From assembly GCA_025200525.1 (NCBI GenBank), contig CM045761.1:42478190-42542189 (forward strand): DNA of 64,000 bases, in the 5' to 3' direction. Origin of the DNA: Camellia lanceoleosa. Taxonomy: Eukaryota; Streptophyta; Magnoliopsida; Ericales; Theaceae. The position numbers and the translations under genes are program-made. Of this stretch, positions 34,058 through 44,791 are shown piece by piece (the first letter of the stretch is position 1; each line of letters starts with the position of its first letter). Below the pieces are notes generated by a model that worked only from the letters and a program-made list of their open reading frames with translations, searched no databases and was not told the origin of the DNA.

Positions 34058-34500
34058 ATGTGGTCCAATGGATCAAAAGCCAATGGTCTAACTGGAATTG
34101 GTGTGGTGATTAAGTCACCACAAGGGATAGAAACCACACATGGTTTCAGAGTAGATGAAATTACTTGTTCCAATAATCAATCTGACTATGAAGCTTTAAT
34201 AATGGGATTGGAAATACTTATTGGATTACAAACTCATGCAGTTGACATATTTGGAGATTCTCAATTGGTAGTTAAACAGGTGAAAGGGATTTTCAAATGT
34301 CAAAGTGGAAGCATGTTGCCATACTATATTGTTGCATTACATTTGCTTTCTCAATTTCAGATAGCAAATGTAACTTATGTCCCAAGATTCTTGAATAATA
34401 AAGCTAATGATGTGGCTCAAAAAGTTTCAAATTTCAAGAAAAGGGATAACACTCAAACGAACATAAGCCAAACAACATATCAAAAGGTAATACCATATTT
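34058..34500 (+). pseudogene. Archaeal-type RNase H (aRH) of the Tat element
   Basis: MWSNGSKANGLTGIGVVIKS, then NNQSDYEALIMGLEILIGLQ, then DIFGDSQLVVKQVKGIF, and FLNNKANDVAQ. This second RNase H after the gypsy RNase H is characteristic of the Tat lineage. The first catalytic Asp (normally DGS) is Asn in NGS, a single G-to-A change; the later Glu and Asp positions remain. Confidence 0.88.
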
Positions 34501-35818
34501 GAATAAAAGAAATATGGTCTTAGAGGTCAATCATAATGACTTACAAGAACCAGATTGGAGGCATCCAATAATGCAATATCTAACTAGCCCATCTTCGAAA
34601 GCTAGTAGAAAAATCAAATTGCAATCCATGCAATACATTATGTATGGTAATGCTCTCTACAAAAAGGGGACAGATGGGTTATTATTAGAATGTTTAGGTC
34701 CAAAAGAAGTATTGAAAGCCATGGCTGAGGTTCATGAAAGCATCTGTGGTGTTCATTAGCCTGGTGTGAAGATGAGATGGCTGCATTGAAGACATTTCTA
34801 CTATTGGCCAACTATCCTTAAAGATTGCATAGAATATGCTAGAGGTTGCCAGACATGCCAAAAGCATGGCACAATAAGGTATATAACCATAACTGATTTG
34901 CATGCGGTTGTGAAGCCTTAGCCATTTAGAGGATAGGCTATGGATATGATAGGGAAAATATACCCACCCTCTTTGAAGCATCATTGTTTCATCTTAGTGG
35001 CCACAGATTACTTCACTAAGTGGGTCGAAACTAAGCCATATAAGGCCGTAGACCAAACCGAAGTTATTGGATTCATTAAAGATTTGATCCACAGATTTAG
35101 CATCCCACAGACTATAACTGTTGATAATGGGACTGTATTTGATGGGAAAATGGTAAAGTCTTTTGTGGCAGAATTTGGAATGAATCTTATTAATTCTACC
35201 TCCTATTATGCACAAGCCAGTGGTCAGGCAGAATCATCCAATAAATCTTTAAAGAAAGGAATACAAAAAATTGTGGAAGACAATCCCAGGGATTGACATA
35301 ACTTACTGTTGGATGTACTATGGACTTACAGGACTTCTCCAAGATCAAGTACAAGAGTTACTCCTTATGCCTTAGTATATGGGCACGATGCAGTATTTCC
35401 TGTAGAAATTAACATTAGGTCCTTAAGGATGAAAGGTCAGGATCAGTTAGTTCCTAATTAGTATCATTAAAGTATATGCTTAGAATTAGAGAACGTAGAT
35501 AAAGCTAGAATTCTGGTATTAAATAGCATTCTTTTCCAAAAGAAGAAAGTAGCCAAAAACTATAATAAGAAAGTCAAGCACATTAGCTTTGATGAAGGTG
35601 ATTTGGTATGGAAGACAATACTCTCAATAGGGATTAAAAGCCACAAGTTTGGCAAGTGGTCACCTAACTGAGAAGGACCATATCAAATTCATAGAGTTTT
35701 GCCTTCGGAAGCATATCATTTGAAAATTTTGAATGGATATGTACATCTCAAGAAGATTAATGGCAGATATTTGAAGCCTTATTATCCAACCGTGTGGGAA
35801 ACACAAAGAATAAAATAA
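34501..35818 (+). pseudogene. pol: Integrase of the Tat element
   Basis: The zinc-binding part (about 34730-34870) keeps HESICGVH and CQTCQKHG. The catalytic core keeps all three acidic residues: MDMIGK (34940), ITVDNGTVFD (35118) and GQAESSNKSL (35221). The C-terminus includes TPYALVYGHDAVFPVEI and, last, RYLKPYYPTVW. Integrase inserts cDNA into the host genome. Stops occur at about 34757, 34787, 34918, 34934, 35294, 35458 and 35669. The domain ends at a TAA at 35818. Confidence 0.9.
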
Positions 35819-35871
35819 GTGCTAAATGAAAAGAACATGAAAACACTCAAATGATAAATACGGATTTTATT
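35819..35871. other. Tail-to-tail gap between integrase and the antisense gene
   Basis: Only about 50 bp separate the integrase stop from the antisense gene's stop at 35872-35874. The two genes converge. Confidence 0.6.
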
Positions 35872-37072
35872 TCATAATGAGTTGAATACATGTAGCCATA
35901 GATTAGCCCAAAAGTCAGTACAATGTTTCAGTTGTTCCTTTACAATAGATTTTCTACTCTTAAGAGATGGGAATAACTGAATGGCTGTAGTCATCTCCTG
36001 TGTTCGATCAACCAGTCCTTGGTTGGTGATCTGCAGCTTGGTGGTAGTTCGATCTAAAGCCTGATTGACTGTTGATAATTCTTCTTCAAGCTGAGCTTTC
36101 TTCTCCAGTAGTTGAGCTCGAAATTGGGAGACAGAGGAATATTATTCTTTCAATTTTGACACTTCAGCATGAATTTGGGAAACAAAACTCTAGTCTCTCA
36201 GCAATTTCTCCTCTGCGGCCTTGGCAACATGGCAGATTTTGATGTAAAAATCAATGGTAGATGCTGCCTGAGATAAATGACTTGAAACAGTCATGCTGGA
36301 TTGCTCAACAATGTTACAACACTGGAGGAAGCCATTCCTAATTATAGGCCTTTGTAAAGCTTCAAAAGGAATCCTTGAGAAGGATATCTCCTTTTAAAGG
36401 AAGTCAACAACTCCAAACAGCTGTCCAAGCCTGTTAAAGGCAAGGGAGTCCTAACACAGGAGGAAGAGCTCTAAAAAATTTCTAATAGAGAATAAGCTAG
36501 GACTAATGGCTCAGCTTCATTGCTAGCTGTTGGAATGGTGAAAAGCATGTCAAAAAGACTAGCTAGCCTAGCATCGAAGATGTCCACCTCATTCGTTGAG
36601 ATAAAGGGTGTATAAAGAACTCTGGTAGAAGGAGGAAATGGCTGCATAGGAATAGGAGAAGAAGATGAAGTATCCCTAGTAGTATCCATAGTTTTGACTA
36701 CCAGTAGGTTAAGAGAAGAAGGACTGGAGCTAGGTAGAGATAATGGACAAGGGATTGGAGAACTACCAGTATCTTCTCTATGAAAATCAGCTATCATTGG
36801 AGATGAAATAATAGCTGGGATTTCCTCAGAAGGAGAAGGAGCAGCAAGGCTCGAAGGAAGAGCAAATTGAGTAGAGTTGAAAGATAAATGAGGAAAGTAT
36901 GGAGTTAAGTCAAAAGAAAGGGATGCAAGAATGCTTGGCTTCAAGAAGGGTATGGAAAATATAGGACCAGGGGGTGGAAGTATTGCTTGAATTGGCTTTA
37001 CAATTCGAGGTCTTTCAACTTCAAATGAGATTGAAAGAGTCCTTATTGAAGGGGGAGGCAGAGTAGTTGTTG

Positions 37073-37206
37073 CTACAAAAGAAGAAATACAAAGTAAGGT
37101 CAAGTAAGAAAAAATACAAAGTCAAGTCAAGTCTTAGTATCAAGAATTTTTTTTAAAAAAAAAAAAGAAAAAAAAAAGAAAAGAATAGAGGCATGAAAGA
37201 AATTAC
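37073..37206 (-). other. Second predicted intron in the antisense PMD gene
   Basis: Minus-strand GTAATTTC donor after a 1-base phase and TTCTTTTGTAG acceptor, with a T-rich body. Splicing completes an ACA codon and joins two open frames. Confidence 0.7.
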
Positions 37207-38317
37207 TGGTTTCAGAAGTGGTGGCTATGATTGGGAAACTGTGAAGAGTATAATGTCGAGCAGCTTGTTGTTTTCTTGTAATTTCTCTTTGAAGTGCATC
37301 AGCAGCAGCAATTTCATCCCTAAGCATTTGTTGTTGCCTCCTCTTCTCAACCCTCTAAAATACGATAAGTTCTTTGGAATGTTCTGCTTCTAATACTTTT
37401 GCAAATGCCTCGTGAATGGAGTCTCCAGTAAAATCAGACAGAGAGACAGTCATTTTCTTCCTTCTCTTCAAGGGTGTCTCTTGTTCTTTTTATGCCTCTT
37501 TTTTTTCTGTTTCCTCTTATTCTACATGAACCTCAGGTGCCTCCTCTTCAGGATCAAGTAAAAGCTTTCTTTTCTTTTGTTGTTGTTGTTTGCTCTTGAG
37601 AAGGTTTAAAGCTTGGACTTTTTGGAGAGAATCTCCCTGTGAAGCACCCGCACCACCTACACCAAATGAAGTGCTATAAGTAAGGACAAGAGCATCATAA
37701 AGGAGGAGAAAAGAAAAGAAACAGGGATAAATAAGGTAGCTCAAGTAACTCTAGAAGGAGTTGAGACGGCAGGAACAGATTTTGCGGTGACAGACGTAAG
37801 AACTGAAGTGGCAGGAACAGTGGAAGAGGTAACAACTCCAGCCCCTTTGGACTTGGTTTAAGGTACATCTAGTACCATTAACAGGTCTTGAGGAGGAATG
37901 GCCAAATATACCTCCATATTGGCCATCCACCAATTCAGGCACCTTTTCAATATGTTGCCTTATGGTATGAAGGGGAAGTGCTCAAAGTCGATGAAATCCT
38001 GGATGAATTTAGAAGTTGCTTCTTCCAATCTAGATCTTCGAACCTTCAGATCTTTACTGGTAAAGCTTACATTGGTCTGGCTGTAGAGAGGTATTGGGAC
38101 TCCTTGTGATAAGCCAAATTGCCTAGCAAATTGGGCAAGACAATAGGGCTTAGCAATGCATTTGTAATCTCTGGGGTTCATAGTCCCAATGAATAATTAT
38201 CTGGCAATCAGAATAGAGGCCCACATGTTTTTATGTTAGGGTGAAGAGCAGGACCTATCACTCAAAAAGGTCCTCAACCAGGATGGGCCAATGTTGGTAG
38301 GTTCGAACGGACGGAAG

Positions 38318-38405
38318 CTGTGAGAAGAAGGAGAAGCTGGGAGTTAGTGAAAGAAAGAAAAGTAAAAAAGCAAAGTTGGAAGGATAGAGTGAAACATTGG
38401 CTAAC
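38318..38405 (-). other. Predicted intron in the antisense PMD gene
   Basis: Minus-strand GTTAGC donor, pyrimidine-rich body and CACAG acceptor. Unspliced it adds a hydrophobic tail and a TGA at 38258. Removing it puts the PMD C-terminal half in frame. Confidence 0.7.
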
Positions 38406-39373
38406 TTCATGCCATAGCTAGTAGGGTTTGGTTCAAAAACCTTTAGGCATTTAGATTGTAACTCGGTAAAATATGCAAAAACCCAAAGTTGAAGTATCCA
38501 AAATGGACCTCCTTGATTGGCATCCAAGGGTTTTTCACAAAAAAGAGAACAAGCTCTATAGACATGACCTAGAACGTATGGAGCTAAGGCCACCTTTCTT
38601 TGTAAGACAAAGGCTTTAGCAAGAGGGGCAAATTCAGGCATGATCCTTTGAGAAGATGTGTAAAAAAGGAACTTACAAAGCCTATATAATATAAAAGAAA
38701 AAAATTCCCTATCAGTCACAGGGCCCTCTCTTTTATTCTTAGCCTTAACAAAGTCACTATAGGATAAGTTAAAAGAATGGAGGAAAAAAGGGGTTTTGAG
38801 GTCAGGATAATCTGGACCAATGCGGGTACCAGTAGGGGTCAATCCTAATAGATGGTAGATGTCAAGAACAGTAGGAGCCATCATCCCACATCTGAATTGA
38901 AAGAAATTAAAAGCAGAATTCCAAAAGCAAAGGGCAGCAGGTATTAGAAAAGGGTCCTCCGAAATGGTGAACCTGGATAATTTGAGGGCATCAAAGAGGA
39001 AGAGCTCTTGAAGATCCAGAGTCCTATCAGGGACGACCCGATCATACCATTCCTCCCACTCTAGTCTCACCGTGGGCCAGTAACAATAGGGGCGGTTCAT
39101 CCTCCAACTTCCCCAGTCAAGACCACCTTCATACAGGAGACAATGATCTTCTAGACGTGGATACAGAGCTGGAAGCTTAGTAGGGATCTCCTTGAAGATG
39201 GGTCCAAGTACATATTCTTGCTACTCATGACGACGAGAGATGAAGATGTGTCAGTCAATGGCACTTTTCCCACCAGCCTTGTACTTTTCACACTCTTCAT
39301 CAATGATCATTTTCAAGACTACAGATGGACTCACACGCTCTACAACCGGTATTTTCAAGGAAGAAAAAGCCAT

Positions 39374-40462
39374 TGATAGAGAAGACAAGGTTGAGAAAGA
39401 GAGTAAAAGGAAAGAGAAAGCCAACAGAAGATGAAAGGTTTGTGTGTTAGGCAAACGAGTGAATTCAAAGCACGAAATAAAAAGGGTTTTTAAACCTTTG
39501 TGTCTGAAAGTTCCCCAATTGTGGAATTCATAAAGAAGTACTAAAGGTATGGATGTGAAAAGTTTCCTTTAATATTGATAGTTATGGAAGGAAACGCATC
39601 TCAAATACTGATATCAGCTTCGAAATAAAATATTTGGCTTCGAAGCCAAATTTTGGCGCCAAAACAGATAACAAACGGCTTCGAAAACAGGAAGTCGACT
39701 TCGAAGCACATTCCATACCTAAGGATGCAAGAATACTGAAGTATTTGTTTACTTCAAAAGGATTAAGGACCTGTTTTTGGGTTTGTTAGTGAGAGTAAAA
39801 TCCTTCGAAGCAAAACTTGAAATACCTTAAGGTTAAAAATTGTTTGTTCTAAGTTTCAAACCAATAGTTGGTTTGATAATATACAGAAGAAACCACTTTT
39901 TTAGAATAAAACAGTGCAGTCCTTAAAAGAAGTTTTCATATTTTGAAAAATGTAGACTGTTTGTTTGAAACAAAATTAGTTGATTTGAAATTACTTGATT
40001 GTATTAACCATATGTTGGGGAATTGAATATGATCACATTAAGTTTCGAAGGGCAAAGTTGTTTAAATTCGAAGCTGATAGTTAAAGAATTATGTTAGGCC
40101 TAGGGTCAGTATGTGAGGCAATGATTGTTTTCTTAAAGGGAAGACTTCACACTTTGGAAGAGTTTGAGCTGGGATGGAGTTAAAGCACATCAACCATATA
40201 GTTAAGTTTACAATTTAAGTGGTAAATCAGAATCTGACAAATGAAATTCGGAAAGCCCAGTTTTATTGATAAGTGTTGTTTACGCTAAGATTCATTTGAG
40301 TACATTCTCGATTTCATAGTAATATGGAATGGACAAAGTTACAAGGTCATGGAATTTAGTCCAACAAAATTCAATAAATGAATACTCTTTTCCTACTCTA
40401 TCCTCTATCTTGTCCAAGTTTGGTTTATCTAATTAATAAGCCCTTAATTGAGAAGAGAGTTG
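39374..40462. promoter_or_regulatory. Spacer between the two antisense genes, TTCGAA-rich
   Basis: 1.1 kb without a gene. At least seven TTCGAA words occur at 39615-40070 (including GGCTTCGAAGCC and GACTTCGAAGC). It is the expected upstream region of the antisense PMD gene, so it may hold its promoter. This is inference from position only. Confidence 0.4.
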
Positions 40463-41394
40463 TTAGGCCTTCACTTCAAATTCTATCTGTTTTAGGGCTT
40501 TATCTGTGGCGTCCATCTCCTCTTCTTCATGCACTTCGTTCATTGCAACATCCTCCCCATGCTCAGAATCCTGGTTCCTGAAGGCCTTATATTCATCAAG
40601 GAGGTTCTCTGCCTCATATTGAACCTGAATTCGAGCAGAGAAGGCTTTATCCAGAACTTCACTGGTAATGGAAGCCTGGAAGTGCCAGTTAAGCAGGAGA
40701 GAAAGTTGGTCTAAAAATGTATAAAGCTCTATTTGGGCCACGAGGTTGAGAAGATGACTTTGAGACATAATGTCACAAGCCCATAGAAAGTTTTGGTGGG
40801 GAATGTCGTCTCAAAGGACTTCAAAAGATAAATGGGAGAAAGCAGCAAGTAAGGTCTGAGCCCTAAACTGCTGATAAGGAGTTGGAGACACTGAGGCCTG
40901 GTAGGGAGTGAAGTATTGGCCCTCAGAGAGAGTGAGTCTCAATTCATCAATCCAATTTGGATTGGAAGGCAGAGGAGGAGCAGTCGGAGGTTCCCTGATT
41001 GAATCTTGGAATTCAGGTCTGACCACACATTCTAGCCAATCGAAGGTATAAAGTTTTAGTTTTTTGGCTAAAAACGCAAGACTGATCCCTAAAGCTTCAT
41101 CAGGACGTTGGACACTTCGAACCATCCGAAATGGCAAGGTAGAAGTACACCATGATGTAAACAGATTGTCTTCAAGACTGCGTCTACAGTTAATAGGAAC
41201 ATATGGATACACTACAGAATTGCGTTTTCAAGAGGGTCATCGAATTCAGGGAAACGATGATGAATGCATTCCCTCGTCTGAGGTTGAGTAGGGGTAGGCC
41301 AAGTTCTCCAACCAAAGGTTGTAGAAGAAGAAGAAGCAGCAGCTTCATCCCATGTGAAAGTTTTTGTTGCGGAAGAAGAGTTTTCGATATCCAT
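40463..41394 (-). pseudogene. Second antisense ORF of the Tat element, unknown function
   Basis: Likely start is the ATG at 41394 (MDIENSSSATKTFTWDEAAA), inside a 68-residue frame. After a frame change near 41212 the frame continues (41212-40811) with KLKLYTFDWLECVVRPEFQD and a proline-rich piece (REPPTAPPLPSNPNWIDELR). It passes a TGA at 40811 and goes on in the same frame to 40463 with an acidic helical tail (DEYKAFRNQDSEHGEDVAMN). About 310 residues in all. I do not recognise a domain. It lies about 400 bp from the 3' LTR and points away from it, like the PMD gene. Intron status is unclear. Confidence 0.6.
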
Positions 41395-41798
41395 GATTGC
41401 AAATTTGTGTCCCAAAGAATCGTAAGCAGTAGGTTCTTGGTTTGAAGGTCAGTGATTTGCGAAAGCTTCCATAACTTGTATAAATGGAGGTGGATAAAAG
41501 TGACTAATCAATGCATGAAGGTTCTTTTGAGGACGAACAGCATCATCAAATAACTCTTCGTATTCTTAATCAATGTAAGAGAAGATTGGCTTGGCCATAA
41601 AAGATGTATCAGTCTTTTCGAATACTGAGCTAATGGGGATGTTCAAGGATTAGAAGAGAATTTAATATAAATGTTTCCTTGATGAATGACGATTGCATTT
41701 CTGAAAAATGCAGAGCCCATGCACGTTCTAAGACGTAGGTAAAATACCTTGATCCACTAATATTACCAAGTATTGGGTATATTAGTGCGGAGGGTAAT
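41395..41798. other. Region between the antisense ORF and the 3' LTR
   Basis: No gene. It ends AGTGCGGAGGGTAA directly before the LTR at 41799, a weak purine-rich tract that may act as the polypurine primer. Confidence 0.5.
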
Positions 41799-42557
41799 GT
41801 TGGCTACATATTTTGTATAAGCCAATCACAAGTCGACACGTGACAGTATAGGGGCAATACGGGAAGACAATTCAAATATTCAATCATAATCACACATATG
41901 GCAGTTAGTATTGGTTATTATGGATCTGCATAGCACTGGATCAGCAAAGAGATGCAAAATGATGTAGTTTCAACGGTTTCTCATATTTAAATTCAAAATC
42001 AGGAGGGAAGCCTAACTGCAGATAAGGCATAGTGGAGCTAATTGTAAGGCAACATGATCAGCGATCATGGAGGGATGATTCGACGGTTAGAAATGCATTT
42101 CGACGGTTGTCATTGAGAAGTATAAATAGCAAGGAAGGCCCCAAAAAGAAGCCCTAGACTCAGATCCAAAAAACCAGTTTTATCTGCTTTATTCTTTTTT
42201 TCAGATTTTACATTTTTTGTTCTTTACATTTCTGTACTTCAAATTCCCGCACTACATTTCATTCATAGGAGTAGTTTCAAGTAGTTTGTTGCTATAAACC
42301 TCTATGAGGCTGATTTGGATCTTTGTAAATCTTCCATTTTACTTAATGAAATGCTACAATTGTTCTTCATTTAATCATTGTTTGCTTTATTCTCCTAAAC
42401 AAAGCCATCAGTAAAAGTTCTCTTCATTGAGGCTGAAAAAACTAAAACACAATCGTCTGATAATTGGTTGACAATTAATATTCTGTAAAGACTGATTGGT
42501 CCTTGCTGGCACGCTCAAAATTACAATAATAACCTTCGAAAGCCAAAAAAGCCAACA
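41799..42557 (+). repeat. 3' LTR of the Tat element
   Basis: 759 bp, the same length as the 5' LTR, with scattered mostly transition differences. TATAAATAG lies at 42121. Confidence 0.93.
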
Positions 42558-43955
42558 AAAATAGAAAATCTTTATTGTATGTTTCAAATTGCAATTTATG
42601 TTGGAAAGCAACAAAAATTACAAAACAAAAGCTTTCTGATTCAAAGCAGTCATTGAACTAACAAAACCACGAGTGCTTATTAGGTGCTCTTGAAGTATGA
42701 TTACGTGGTGTTTCAAGGTGTTGTGATTGATGGAGAAGGTAGCGCCCACGATTTTGTGTTGAGTGATTGAGAAATATGAAGATGCATCATGTATGATGAT
42801 TAATTTTGGAGTATGAATACGTGACGCTTTAAAAGTATTGAATAATTTTTTTAAAATCACCCTGACTTACCAAAATTACCCTCCAATTCCAACAATTTCA
42901 ACTAAAACACCATTCTCTTGAAATAAGTTTTAACTAAACCAGTCTCTTGACATAAATGGATACAAATACATACTAATCCACATATAAGACTTATTAAAAA
43001 AAAGATCGGACTAACAAGTGTCTCTAAAAAAAAAAATTAAATAATATAAAATATTTTTTACTAAATTCAATATACTTTTATTGAAATCAATACACATTTT
43101 AATATTTTTAGATATTTTCAAAACACTTTTTATATATTTTCAACATTAAGCAATACTCACAAAGCACATGTTAACATTTGCCTTAAAAAGAAAAAAGAAA
43201 AAGGAAAAAGAGTACGGTAGAATTTATGTAGAACCCCTCACTCCCTATTTTTAGGCTTTTGGTGACCCTATTAAAAAACCGCACAAATTAATACCCTTTA
43301 ACTGAAAGCAGCTAATAATTTATTGTAATTTACCAAAGAAGCAGTTGTTCATTAATTTCAACATTTTCCTCTATTTAAAATCTGAACAGACCCTCTAGCC
43401 TCCAGATTAGACTAATAAGTTGATTACTCAATTGGGGAAAAGCAATTATGTAAACTCCTTAAAGAGTGCGCATGGCAGCATAACACTGTAGAAATTCGGT
43501 ACTTTTTATTATAAATTAACATAACTTTTCTTACCACAAAAAAATATAATTTTTTATTCATCATAAATGTTGTAACTTTTACTACAAAGTTTTATAATTT
43601 TGCTATTATTAATTTTAGAGTGTACATTATAAATTCGTCATTTGTAGCTTTTATCACAAAATAATACAACATACCACAAAAAATTATATAACTTTCACTA
43701 CCCAAAAAAAAAAATGTAACTTTCTTACGATGAACTCCTTTTTCTATTTAAAAGATGAAACCCAAATCATAGACAAGCCAAACATGTCTTTGTTTATGCG
43801 TCATTAAGGCATTTTGAGCAATATTAAGAATCCCCCAAAAAAATTATCAAATATTATACACAATACTTACATGGATATAGGACTTATATTTATGTGAGTA
43901 TTATGTAAAATATTTAATAATACATTTAAAATCTCTAGCATTTTTTTTGAAAAAA
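42558..43955. other. AT-rich, no recognised gene
   Basis: Short ORFs at 42408-42860 straddle or abut the LTR and have no support. 43500-43740 repeats words such as TAACTTTTACTACAAA that recur around 49100-49760. Confidence 0.45.
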
Positions 43956-44084
43956 CCTGTCTATGTTAATGTATCAGTAAGGCTTTTTTGAAATTATTAA
44001 CATAAGGGTTTTGAAAATAGATGAAAAAAATCAAATAATTAATCTTGGCGGATTCTTTCTCAGCTTCCATAATTATGTTAGCAT

Positions 44085-44601
44085 TAGAGGCGTTCAAAAA
44101 AATCAATAGAATTGGCAAACTGATCCAATTCGGTTTAAATTGCCAGTTTAGTCTATTTTTTTAGTTACAAAATGATAGAACCGTTCAAATCAATTTAGTT
44201 CCTAATTCCAAGGCTTTGATTACAGTTTCAAACGGAACAAAATTGTAACATATTTGTTTATTATTTTTTATATTTTTATATAAAACAATTAAAATATAAA
44301 ATGCTTCTTATAAGATTTGAATACTAATCATCATTGTAACATTAATAAAATCTAACCAACTTAACCAAACTAATTATTATTAATTTGTTTACTAATATAA
44401 AATACATATCATATTTATTGTTATATAAAATTCTTAAAACCTTAAACTGAACCGAACCAAACCGGTTTCTATGGTTTAGTTCTGGTCCAATTCTACAGAT
44501 TGACAGTCCAGTTATGGTTTCAATTTTTCTAGAACTGTAAAAAACGGTTTGATTCTAGATTTATTCTAAAACTGGACCAATCTGATCCGTGTACACCCCC
44601 A
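44085..44601. mobile_element. hAT-like non-autonomous element in tandem unit 1
   Basis: Runs TAGAGGCGTTCAAAAAAATC to GGTGTACACCCCCA-type inverse ends (CCGTGTACACCCCCA). Its interior repeats CCAATTCGGTTTAAA and GAACCGAACCAAACCGG words. The flanks GTTAGCAT (44077-44084) and GTTATAAT (44602-44609) agree at six of eight positions. A sibling tandem unit shows the uninterrupted form (TTATGTTAGCACCCAAATC near 44932). Confidence 0.65.
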
Positions 44602-44676
44602 GTTATAATCTTCCAACAGTAATGCATCACTCAATGAGGTCTTTTTTAGTGCTCTAGAAGAAGAAATAAAAAATCA

Positions 44677-44791
44677 AAAATGCTAGAAACCCTAAAAATT
44701 CTATCAAAAGTTCTACTAAATGTGGTGTGGGACTCGCATGTAAAAGATTTGTTAAAAACTTTGGTAGAATTTTTAAGGTCTCTAACATTAT
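44677..44791. mobile_element. MITE, family A copy 1
   Basis: About 115 bp with inverted ends of about 38 bp: AAATGCTAGAAACCCTAAAA at the left, and the inverse AATGTTAGAGACCTTAAAAA at the right. No coding capacity. Confidence 0.7.

Larger units (their letters stand above)
35872..39373 (-). pseudogene. Antisense plant-mobile-domain gene with introns, inside the Tat element
   Basis: Likely start: ATG 39373 (MAFSSLKIPVVERV). Exon 1 runs to 38406 with two stops (39251, 39221). It contains WPTVRLEWEEWYDRVVP and MAPTVLDIYHLLGLTPTGTR, typical of the plant mobile domain (PMD; MAIN/MAIL-like). An intron at 38405-38318 (88 bp, CTTCTCACAG acceptor) restores the frame that continues GTMNPRDYKCIAKPYCLAQF then ARQFGLSQGVPIP. 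A second intron, 37206-37073 (GTAATT...TTTTGTAG), joins a basic glutamine-rich region (KQQQQKKRKLLL) in frame to a 200-residue Pro/Ser-rich part. The end (36460-35872) is coiled-coil-like (QFRAQLLEKKAQLEEELSTV). Another pyrimidine-rich, intron-like block lies at 37746-37660. Molecular function unknown. Known context: extra antisense ORFs occur in some Tat-lineage elements. Confidence 0.8.
27261..42557 (+). mobile_element. Tat-lineage Ty3/gypsy element, 15.3 kb, full length but degenerate
   Basis: Flanked by 759-bp LTRs (27261-28019, 41799-42557) with TGTTGG...CAACA ends. The flanks AAAAC (27256-27260) and AAAAT (42558-42562) may be a target duplication with one change. Order inside: PBS, gag, protease, RT, RNase H, a second archaeal-type RNase H, integrase, then 6 kb with two antisense gene regions. 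The RT-RH-aRH-INT order and the second RNase H mark the Tat lineage. All parts exist, so it is a complete copy that decayed by point mutation. Confidence 0.93.

Noticed and set aside
36471..37103. Independent 210-residue minus gene
   Set aside because: Its apparent start lies in the predicted intron; it is the Pro/Ser-rich exon of the larger antisense gene.
37517..37744. Independent 75-residue minus gene
   Set aside because: The start is in a pyrimidine-rich intron-like block; the rest is a basic exon of the antisense gene.
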